Below are positions 1 through 9,024 of a stretch of 64,000 nucleotides of DNA, one piece after another. A model generated the notes under the pieces. That model saw only the letters and a list, made by a program, of their open reading frames with translations, ran no database searches and was not told where the DNA came from. The position numbers and the translations under genes were made by a program. The stretch is from Clitoria ternatea (Eukaryota > Streptophyta > Magnoliopsida > Fabales > Fabaceae), in assembly GCA_037962975.1 (NCBI GenBank), contig CM075673.1:165932667-165996666 (forward strand), in the 5' to 3' direction. How positions within the stretch are numbered: the first letter of the stretch is position 1; every line of letters begins with the position of its first letter.

Positions 1-1126
1 GGCGGAGGGAGTTCAAGCTTCCCCAGTCCGCCCAGCTGAGAATCCCACCCTGGACTTGGCTACTAAAAGGACACCAGTTTTTCTCATTGATGTTCCAGGG
101 GAGTCATCCAGGCGATCTGTCTCTTTGCCTTTGGCGGGGTCTCGTCTGAATCCCTTTTTGTACTTTACAAATATGGGATCCCACCAGTCGGAGAGGCGTG
201 ATCCAGAGTTCATTCTCCGCCCAGACATCGACTTTGAGGAAGTTGCAGATGCCACTGCTGCTGCAAGGTGGCATCTTGCTGAAATTGATGGTTTCCTTGC
301 TTCCGTACCACGTATTGCGGAGGTGGCTGCTGAAGCCAACATGTTTCAAGAATCTTTTCATGACTCCGTTGAGAAGATACGCAGCTTGGAACATGATAAT
401 GAACAGCTGTCGGAGGTGATCAAGGCGAAGGATAAACACCTTGACGCCGCCGACTCCGACATCAAGAAGCTGGAGGAGGAGCTGGCTCGGGTGAGAGCTG
501 ATAAGGTCTTGCTGGAAAAGCAAGTTTCTGGCTTAAAAGAGCAGAATATAAAACTGGGCGAGGAGGTGAGTGGGCTACCCCAGGTGAAGGCTGACAATGA
601 TCTGTTGAAACAACAAGTTTCGGATCTGACTCAGCAGAAACAAAAATTGGGCGAGGATGTGAGTGAGCTTCAACAGAAGTTGGTTTCCCTTGAACTTAAT
701 AAAACCGCTGCTGAAGACGCCTGGGCGGCGGAGTTGGACCAAGCAGCCACTGCATACAATAACCTTGAAAAACAGGTTGAAGAGCTGCGAGTTGAAAAAG
801 CCACCTTAGATGCCGGCAGTGAGAGGCTTGACAAGGAGTTACAATCTGCCTTGGATGCAGCTGAGGCGGCGATTGATGATGCTTTCAGCATGGCTGTTCG
901 CCAACTCCGTTATCGCAATCCAGGCGTTGCTCTCTCTACAACAGGCATTCATCCTTACTACGAATTCATCAATGGAGAATTGATATTGCCTGTTCAGGGG
1001 GGTCACGCTCCTGCGCCCAGTGTTGAATATATCCTGGCGGACTTGCCTCCCTCCCAAAGTTTAACCAAACCTGGTGAAGGTCAGCCCACCTCTGCCCAAC
1101 AAGAAGGGATGCCATCTGACCCTTGA
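1..1126 (+). CDS. Antisense gene of element A, 3' exon (partial)
   Basis: The frame is open from base 2 to the stop at 1124-1126 and continues beyond the left edge, so no start codon is assigned. It lies on the strand opposite to gag-pol. The middle (about 360-860) encodes a long heptad-rich coiled coil. The C-terminal part contains the motif RQLRYRNPGVAL followed by PYYEFINGEL, matching RQVFYRNPGIKL / PFYEFHEGKL in the antisense gene of element B. The block before the coil (RWHLAEIDGFLASV) also aligns with RWQLDELSGLLESL there. By analogy with element B this is the second exon of a two-exon gene whose first exon carries a Transposase_28-type domain. The function is unknown. It is shared by two diverged elements and intact here, so it is probably or was recently under selection. 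Confidence 0.75.
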   Translation, partial: AEGVQASPVRPAENPTLDLATKRTPVFLIDVPGESSRRSVSLPLAGSRLNPFLYFTNMGSHQSERRDPEFILRPDIDFEEVADATAAARWHLAEIDGFLASVPRIAEVAAEANMFQESFHDSVEKIRSLEHDNEQLSEVIKAKDKHLDAADSDIKKLEEELARVRADKVLLEKQVSGLKEQNIKLGEEVSGLPQVKADNDLLKQQVSDLTQQKQKLGEDVSELQQKLVSLELNKTAAEDAWAAELDQAATAYNNLEKQVEELRVEKATLDAGSERLDKELQSALDAAEAAIDDAFSMAVRQLRYRNPGVALSTTGIHPYYEFINGELILPVQGGHAPAPSVEYILADLPPSQSLTKPGEGQPTSAQQEGMPSDP

Positions 1127-1222
1127 AGACCAGCTCCTGAAACTCTTTGCAAGCTTTGTTTTTATTTGCATTTGAATGATATCACCTTGTTCCAGGATAG
1201 GCTCTGGATCTTTATCAATATC

Positions 1223-1228
1223 AATAAA
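1223..1228 (+). terminator. Candidate poly(A) signal of the antisense gene
   Basis: AATAAA lies about 97 bp downstream of the antisense stop codon in T-rich sequence, at a plausible distance for a plant polyadenylation signal. It supports a separate plus-strand transcript, but this hexamer is common in AT-rich DNA. Confidence 0.4.
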
Positions 1229-1374
1229 ATATATTTTCTGTAAATCTATACTTGTTCATATAAGCAATTTTTGAGTCCGTCGTATTTATGTCTTGTAAAA
1301 TGATATTAAGAAGGTAGAGTATTCATTTGAGGACTTAATGAAATATGACTAAGTATAACAAGGCGGAATAGCCT

Positions 1375-1915
1375 TTTTGAAATTCTGGTGAAGTAAAATT
1401 CAGTAATGAGGTGAAGTAACCTCTTAGGAATTTCAATGAAGCAAATTTAATAATGAGGCGAAGTAGCCTCTTAGGAATTTCAATGAAGTAAATTTAATAA
1501 TGAGACGAAGTAGCCTCTTAGGAATTTCAAAGAAATTGGATTCCGTAAGTAGGCGGAGTGACCTCTTAGGAATTTTAATGAGACAAGTTCAATAATGAGG
1601 CGAAGAAGCCTCTTAAGAATTTTAAAGAAGTTGGATTCCGTAAGTAGGCGGAGTGACCTCTTAGGAATCTTAATGAAATAGGATTCCGTAAGGAGGCGGA
1701 GTGGCCTCTTAGGAATTTAATGAAATAGGATCCCGTAAGGAGGCGGAGTGGCCTCTTAGGAATTTAATGAAGTAGGATTCCGTAAGTAGGTGGAGTGACC
1801 TCTTAGGAATCTTAATGAAATAGGATTCCGTAAGTAGGCGGAGTAGCCTCTTAGGAATTTTAATGAAATAGGATTCCGTAAGGAGGCGGAGTAACCTCTT
1901 AGGAATCTCAATGAA
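1375..1915. repeat. 47-48 bp tandem array (about 11 copies) in element A
   Basis: The marker CCTCTTA recurs at 1420, 1467, 1514, 1562, 1609, 1657, 1705, 1752, 1799, 1847 and 1895, giving a 47-48 bp period. The unit contains GGATTCCGTAAGTAGGCGG and varies by scattered substitutions. The array lies between gag-pol and the antisense gene, where Tat/Ogre-type elements commonly carry variable tandem repeats. Confidence 0.9.
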
Positions 1916-2095
1916 GCACAATTTTACAAGTGTTGAACTTACTTGAACTTGTTGAGTAGTACTTGAGTTTGTTGCTCATATACTCCGTAAAGCATTGGCA
2001 GTTAGGCGGAGTCAAATTTTTGGATGGAGCATTCATCCCATTGAATTTGAATTGGAGTGTAACTCCTGATCAAATGAAAATTGTTGAATCCAGGA

Positions 2096-2692
2096 TTGGT
2101 ATGGTGCAGCATATAGCTGTGACACCAATTCTTCCTGCAAGGACTTGGTTGGACTTGTGAGGCAGTATGGTGCAGCATATAGCTGTGACACCGTTTCTTC
2201 CTACAAGAAGTTGGTTGAACCTTTGAGGCGGTATGGTGCAGCATATAGCTGTGACACCATTTCTTCCTGCAAGAAGTTGGTTGGACTTGTGAGGCAGTAT
2301 GGTGCAGCATATAGCTGTGACACCGTTTCTTCCTGCAAGAAGTTGGTTGGACTTGTGAGGCAGTATGGTGCAGCATATAGCTGTGACACCGTTTCTTCCT
2401 GCAAGAAGTTGGTTGAACCTTTGAGGCGGTATGGTGCAGCATATAGCTGTGACACCATTTCTTCCTGCAAGAAGTTGGTTGGACTTTTGAGGCGGTATGG
2501 TGCAGCATATAGCTGTGACACCATTTCTTCCTGCAAGAAGCCTACAGGACCTTGGGGATAAATTGGTGCAGCATATAGCTGTGACACCAGTTCTTTCCAT
2601 AGGCGGCCTGTAGGACCTTAAGGTCGGTATGGTGCAGCATATAGCTGTGACACCAATCCTTTCCCCCCAAGGAGTTTTTTGGACCTTAGGGT
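2096..2692. repeat. 66-bp tandem array (9 copies), interrupted by a solo LTR
   Basis: The core TGCAGCATATAGCTGTGACA starts at 2105, 2171, 2237, 2303, 2369, 2435, 2501, 2567 and 2632, so the period is 66 bp with 65 at the end. Two further copies follow the inserted LTR (5657, 5725). Because 66 is divisible by three, long frames stay open on both strands. I treat these as by-products because they have no flanking gene structure and resemble no protein family. The core is an imperfect palindrome (GGTG...AGCATATAGCT...CACC). Confidence 0.9.
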
Positions 2693-2974
2693 TGTAACAC
2701 CCCTAATTTCGTTATTTCTTATTTAAAATAAAATTTCAAAGGAATTTGATTATAGTTCTTTAGAACTTTTTGATTTTTATATAATTTATAAATTTTTGGA
2801 ATTTTTATATTTTTCATTTTTTTAGAATGACAAAAATACCCTTAACCTTTCATTTAATAACCAAAATGCCACTGTCGACATCATCGCTTACATCATCGCT
2901 TAATTACATCATCGCTTACATCATGAATAGTAAAATAAATAATTAAATAATCTTAAATAGTGAAATTTTCTTCC

Positions 2975-2983
2975 TATAAATAG
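2975..2983 (+). promoter_or_regulatory. TATA box of the solo LTR
   Basis: TATAAATAG lies 280 bp inside the LTR, the expected place for the U3/R border promoter. This sets the LTR orientation as plus. Confidence 0.55.
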
Positions 2984-3239
2984 ATGGCTCATTTACAACA
3001 TTTCCACACAAAAATTAGAGAGAGAATCTAGAGAGATAGTGCGTAAGAAATTAGTGGAGAGTAAATTCTTTTGGTAAAAAGAAGTTCTGCCGGAGGTGTA
3101 AGGTAATAACTTTCTTCTATATTATTTTTATAATTTTAGTTTATTTTTTTTAGCACTCTTAAACCATTGATATACTAGTACTATTATGAATAAGTTACTA
3201 TAGTAAAAATAAATTATCACTGTGTTATTTTTACTATTT

Positions 3240-3560
3240 ACTGTTACTATTCAAAATTTACTATTTACCGTTACTATTCAAAATTTACTATTCACTGTTA
3301 TTGTTCATGATTTACCATTTATCACTACTATTCAAAAAGTTACTATTCATAATTTACTATTTACTGTTACTATTCAAAATTTACTATTTACCATTACTAT
3401 TCAAAATTTACTATTCACTGTTATTGTTCATGATTTACCGTTTACCACTACTATTCAAAAAGTTACTATTCACAATTTACTATTTACTATTACTATTCAA
3501 AAATTACTATTTACCGTTACTATTAATGACTTACCATTTACCGTTACTATTTATTATTAC
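3240..3560. repeat. AT-rich nested tandem repeat inside the solo LTR
   Basis: Short units of the form TTTACTATTCAAAA and TTACTGTTACTATTC are reiterated. A higher-order period of 123 bp is visible: the block CACTGTTATTGTTCATGATT occurs near 3293 and again near 3416. The frame open through it is a by-product of the repeat. Confidence 0.75.
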
Positions 3561-5643
3561 TATGCATATTTACTATTTATCATTCTGATAGCAATCTTAA
3601 TTTTCATCTTAAGCTTATACTGAAATAAGTTAGTATTAATATTTTGTTAGAACTTGGAGGCGCAGAGCGAATTCACTTTTGGTAGCAAATCAAGGTAAGG
3701 GGGGGTGAGATTAAGGATATAATATGAAATTACATAAGAATATTGGGAGGAGTCCCCTACTCCTTTTAAACATAACAATATTATTATTTTAAAATAATAA
3801 CTTTTAACTTAAAATTTATAATAATTGTTATTAATAAATTAAGCATCTTGTGTAACTTAATATCTAAAATATTTAAGAACTTGAACTATTATGACCTATG
3901 CGGACTGGATTGAACCTATGCAAGGACTTGAACTATTACGAACTTGACTGAACCTATGCAAGGACTTTGACTATTTATGACCTATATGGACTGAATTAGA
4001 CCTATGCAAGGACTGGACTATCTTGGATTTACATAGACCTGTGCGAGGAATTGACCATAGAACTTAAAACAAACTTTATTAATTTAAATAACCATTGAAT
4101 TTTAAAATTATCATATTTATAACTGATGTTTAATTATTTGATTTGATTATGATTGTTAATATTTATTTATGCTTTATGATGTTTTGATTGTGATTGACAA
4201 TGTTTGATTATGATTGATAATCTTTTATTGTGGAGTTTAAGCATATAGCAAGCATGGCGGAAAGCTAAAATTCAGTAAGAAATTACTTATCTCCTACTTC
4301 TTTATTTACTTTTTTATATTTATTCAAATTACTTTTAAGAAATTTCTTAGAAAACTACATAAGTTTTTAGAAATCTCTTTTTATCTTTTAATATATATGT
4401 ATATATCTTTACTAAAATTTAGATTTTTAGTTAGTTTATCAGAAGAAAAAGAAAGAGAATTTATTTTATAAAAATAATTTTTTTTTAATATATATATACG
4501 TATTATTTAAATGTATAAAAATATTATACAAAATTTTCAAGTACTAAGGTTTTAAATATTGATAATTCCAAATTTAAGTTTTTAGAAATTAATTTTGAAT
4601 TGACAGGTTATGAAATATATTTAAGGCTTTGAAACTCAAATTTATAAAGAGATTTGATTTGTGATTTGAAAAGGAACTGTACTAAAATTTTATGTGCGTA
4701 TTTGAGAAGTTGAAAAAGTACAGTTTACTGGGGTGGCTATGTCGTGATCCATAGGCCCTGATAATATAATTGAGTTTCTAAAAGCCTTAACCAACTAAAT
4801 ACGCGAGTAGTTCATGCATCATGAATCATCGAAGAGAAACAAAATGATATTGTCTGGGGACGGATTATAGAAACCGAGGATACATTAGAGGAGGCTTAAT
4901 TGTGAGCCTTGGGATGAGAGGGTGTGAAAGGGTGCTTCAGGGGACCTGGGGTAGCTCCCTAGTGTCGGGTACTTTCACAATAAAAACCTTTTCAATCTAA
5001 CTAGTCTCTAAGTGTTTCCATGCCAGTTGAGCTGTTCATGTTATTATTATCCGGAATTATAGAACAGTGTAAACTCTTGGTTGGCCCAGTGCAAATTAAA
5101 ATTTAAGGGGCCCACATGTATAAATAAGTTATGATGAAGATATGACATATCATTCATACATTCATAAATTGATTGTGCTTGTGATTGTGATTGATATTAT
5201 TATACTAGTTTGTGAAAACCCTTTATTGCTTATGTCCCATTTGGGAATATTATATTCTGTTTCTCACTCCTTTCTCTATGTTTTTGTTTCATATGTTTTA
5301 AATTAATGGTTCGTACAGAGGGAAGGATCGAAGAACATTGACAGTATATATAGCACGTTCTAGAAAGGGAGCTCGGTATGAATACCGTGGTCCAATGAAT
5401 AAATAATGTCATTAGGCAACTGCTCTTGGGCCATGGAGTTTCCTCTCTTTCTTATAATGTTTAATGTTTATTTTCTTCGGATGAATGTACAAATACTTTA
5501 TAAAGTTTTAATAATATTGAGGTATTTCAGAAATAATGTATATAATTTATTCCGATAGTTTCTTTTTAACAAACATATCTTTAGTAAAAAAAAAATTTAC
5601 GAATTTTTCTAGAATTTATTAAGGTGTAACAGAGGGTGTTACA

Positions 5644-5765
5644 AGGGTCGGTATGGTGCAGCATATAGCTGTGACACCAATCCTTTCCCCCCAAGGAGTT
5701 TTTTGGACCTTGAAGTCGGTATGGTGCAGCATATAGCTGTGACACCAATCCTCCCAAGGAGTTTT
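5644..5765. repeat. Distal two copies of the 66-bp array
   Basis: Copies with cores at 5657 and 5725 continue the array of 2096-2692 across the solo LTR. They share the spacer CCTTTCCCCCCAAGGAG with the last copy before the insertion. Confidence 0.85.
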
Positions 5766-6057
5766 TGTTGACTCCGTTTGTGAAGCGTTGTTGCATGTTG
5801 GTTGATCTTTATGGAATAAAGAGTTATGCATCTGTGCTTCAGTTTTTGGAGTCGTTGTCTTATCTGCATGGGAATAAATTCTGTCATGGATAATCAATTC
5901 AAAATTAGAGTGAAGATTGAATGCAGGAAGGCATTTCATTAATAATGGAACTACATAAAGGGCTGAGTTGGGGTATATCTTTTCGAAACCCTTTCAAGGA
6001 AAGCATACATAGGAAGATCCTTGAGTTAGGAAGAAAAGATCATACCATATTACCCAA
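5766..6057 (-). other. Element A region just downstream of integrase
   Basis: This is non-coding sequence between the integrase stop and the tandem array. I see no domain or structured element in it. Confidence 0.6.
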
Positions 6058-7572
6058 CTAGCTGTAGTATATGCGTAAATTTAAAATGTTCCATTTATTC
6101 TTGACCGAAGTGCCATCTAAGTTTTCTAGGCGGTATGTGCCTTTGCCCAAAACCTCGATGACTCGGTATGGACCTTCCCAGGTTGGTGCCAATTTGCCTT
6201 GGTGTGCAAATTTGTTGCCAATATTGGCCCTTCTTAGGACCAAATCTCCTTCTTTTAAACGGCGTTCAAAAATGCGTGTGTTATACCGTTTGGCGGCCTT
6301 TGCTTTGACAGCTTGGTCTCTCACAAAGGCTTCCTCTCTCAACTCCACCAAAACCTCGAGTTCATGTGCGAGGTTCTGTTGATTGGCTTCCTCGTTGAAA
6401 TGGAGGACTCGAGCTGAAGGGGCTGCCAATTCAATGGGAATGACAGCTTCAACTCCATATGTCAGCCGATATGGAGATTCATTCGTGGTGGAGTGAGGGG
6501 TTGTTCTGTATGCCCATAAAACATGGCACAGTTGATTTGCCCAATCTCCCTTTGCCTCACCGAGGCGTTTCTTGAGGCCCTTCAAGATTTCTCTGTTGGC
6601 AACCTCTGCTTGTCCATTGGTTTGAGGGTGTTCCACAGAAGAGAAAATCTGCGTAATGCTGAGATTTTCTAGAAGTTCAGTGAACTTGCGATCTGTGAAC
6701 TGGGTGCCATTATCAGTGACTATGCGTCCAGGGACTCCGAAACGTGCAATGATATTTTCATATACGAACCTTCGAGTCCTGGCTGACGTTATGTGCACCA
6801 CTACCTCTGCCTCAATCCATTTGGTGAAATAATCAACACCAACTATCAAGTATTTGATTCCGCCGGGCGCAGTTGGGAATGGACCCAAGATATCCATGCC
6901 CCATTGATAGAAAGGCCAAGGCGTTATTGATGATGACATTTCCTCCACTGGAGTGTGGTGGAGATTTGCGAATCGTTGGCATTGATCGCATTTTTGAACA
7001 TACGAGGCGGAGTCATGCTTCAGAGTGGGCCACCAATACCCCGCCCTGAGTATTTTTCTCATTAGAGTCCGTGCCCCTGGGTGATGTCCACACTGCCCTT
7101 CATGGACTTCTTCCAAAACAGTTTGCACCTCGTTTTCATTTATACAAATTAAGTAAGGAACAGAAATTCCTCGGCGGTATAACTGTCCGTCTAGGAGTGT
7201 ATAATAGGGTGCTTCTTTCTTTAGTTTCTTTCGCTCAAGATCATCCGTGGGTAATTGTCCATTAACAAGGTAACGAACTATTGGTGCTACCCAAGAATTG
7301 TCGTCAAAGGAGCGCCTCTTAATCATATGTACTGATGAAGGAAAGGAAATGCTTGGCTCTGTCAAGGTACTCTGTACAACCGTAGTTGTGCACCCCGCCT
7401 TTTTTGTGCTGGCTAACCTGGAGAGGATATCAGCACGTGTATTCTCTTCGCGGGGTACATGCTTGAAAGTGACTTCATTGAAGCGCTGCTTTAACTCATT
7501 GATGCAGTCCAGATATTGTTGTAGCAGGGGTTCTTTAGCCTGATACTCACCAAGAATTTGTGAGATGACTAA
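6058..7572 (-). pseudogene. Element A: end of second RNase H plus integrase
   Basis: This part is in frame with the upstream segment across a TAA at 7573-7575. It completes the archaeal-type RNase H (PREENTRADILSRLAS region) and continues into integrase. Integrase shows the HHCC zinc finger (GHHPGARTLMRK ... CDQCQRF). Its catalytic triad consists of D in WGMDILGPF, D in TDNGTQF and E in NGQAEVANRE. A C-terminal GPY/F motif is present (GKLAPTWEGPYRV). The enzyme would insert element cDNA into chromosomes. The domain itself is complete, but translation from gag must pass two stops. The stop codon is at 6058-6060. Confidence 0.9.
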
Positions 7573-9024
7573 TTAAGAATCACTGCATAGGGTAACAGTT
7601 TTGGCCCCAATATCTTGTGCTGCTCTGAGTCCGGCCAAGCAGGCTTCATACTCCGCCTGATTGTTGGACGTAGTGAAGGTGAAGTGTAATGAAATTTCAA
7701 GATGTACCCCATCATCACTTTCTATAACAATTCCTGCTCCACATCCTTTGCTGTTCGAAGACCCATCGACATATATTGTCCAATGAGAATGATCTGCATC
7801 TGGGCTAGAGCCTGTTAATTCAACTACGAAATCTGCTAGGACTTGTGCCTTGATAGCAGTTCTTGGCTCGTAAGATATGTCGAATTCAGAGAGTTCTATG
7901 GCCCATTTGATCATCCTTCCTGCCAGGTCTGGTTTGAACAATATAGTACGGAGTGGCAAGTCTGTGCGAATCAGGATGGGATGTGCATGGAAATATGGTC
8001 TTAGGCGTCGTGAGGCCCAAACAACTGCAAGTGCTGCCTTTTTAATCTTCTGGTAACGACACTCTGCACCATGCAATGTTCTACCAGTGAAGTACACCGG
8101 TCGTTGGCCTTCAACTGTTTCCTTGACCAGAGCCACTGCCAGCGCTTCATCTGAAACAGACAAATAAACAATGAGTTGTTCACCTAGGCTTGGTTTGACC
8201 AGGATTGGAGGGCTGGCCAAGACATTTTTCAAGCTTTGGAATGCCGCCTCTTGTTCTGGGCCCCAACTGAATTTCTTATCCTTCTTCAGCATTTTGTACA
8301 AAGGAAGAGAGCGATGAGCCATTTTTGGCATAAATCGTGCTAGAGCAGCGATTTTGCCATTGAGGGATTGTACCTCCTTCAATGTTTTGGGGCTCTGCAA
8401 CTCTTGAATTACTCGACATTTATCAGGATTAGCCTCTATGCCTCTTTGTGTTAACATGAAACCCAAAAATCTGCCCCCAGGAACAGCAAATGTACATTTT
8501 AATGGATTGAGTCTCATGTTGTATTGCTGTAGGCGTTGGAAGATGAGGCGTAGGTCTTCAACATGGTCTCTTCCCTCCGGGGTCTTGACAATAATATCAT
8601 CAATATAAACCTCTACCAGCCTTGTGTGCATGCCCTCAAAAACTTTGTTGATCATGCGCTGGTAGGTCGCCCCGGCGTTCTTTAGCCCAAATGGCATGAC
8701 GTTGTAGCAAAAGACCCCTTTGTCATTAATGAATGCTGTCTTCTCCTGATCGTCCTCACACATTAGAATTTGGTTGTATCCGGAGTAGGCATCCATAAAA
8801 GATAGATACTTGTATCCTGAGGAATCGTCAACCAATCTGTCAATGTTGGGGAGAGGGTATGGATCTTTGGGACAACATTTATTCAAATCAACGTAGTCTA
8901 TACACATATGCCATTTGCCATTGGCTTTCTGTACCATAACCACGTTGGACAGCCAGGAGGAGTAACGGAGTTCCCTGATGAACCCCACCTTGAGGAGCTC
9001 CTCTGTTTGTTCACAAGCAGCTTT
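7573..9024 (-). pseudogene. Element A: reverse transcriptase, RNase H and start of second RNase H
   Basis: The frame continues directly after the TAA at 9025-9027 and ends in a TAA at 7573-7575. RT carries the active site VYIDDIIVK and the motifs YLSFMDAYSGYNQ and MPFGLKNAGATYQ. The following RNase H (YLSVSDEALAVALVK) lacks the first catalytic Asp of the usual DAS motif. A second, archaeal-type RNase H follows, with IYVDGSSNSKGCGAG and NNQAEYEA. The stop falls inside its SDSQLV motif, where element B reads CAG, so a CAA-to-TAA change is likely. Both RNase H domains in this order identify the Tat lineage. Confidence 0.92.

Larger units (their letters stand above)
2693..5643 (+). mobile_element. 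Solo LTR (about 2.95 kb) of an unidentified LTR retrotransposon
   Basis: The segment begins TGTAACACCC and ends GGGTGTTACA, giving TG...CA ends in a 10-bp terminal inverted repeat. It is flanked by identical 5-bp sequences, AGGGT at 2688-2692 and 5644-5648. It splits the 66-bp array of element A, which resumes directly after it, so it inserted after the array formed. No coding region, primer site or second LTR is present, so it is a solo LTR left by recombination between two LTRs. The length suits large-LTR Ty3/gypsy families of legumes, but the family is not certain. A decayed relative lies reversed at about 31800-33430. Confidence 0.88.

Noticed and set aside
2002..2600. Overlapping open frames of 128-176 codons on both strands
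   Set aside because: They are created by the 66-bp repeat, whose length is a multiple of three. The repeated peptide resembles no known protein and frames on both strands are equally open.
1375..2692. CRISPR-like regular repeats
   Set aside because: The units are contiguous or diverge continuously without unique spacers, and the genome is a plant's. They are ordinary tandem repeats in a retrotransposon.
3222..3623. 133-codon frame of repeated hydrophobic peptide
   Set aside because: It is a translation of the AT-rich tandem repeat within the solo LTR.
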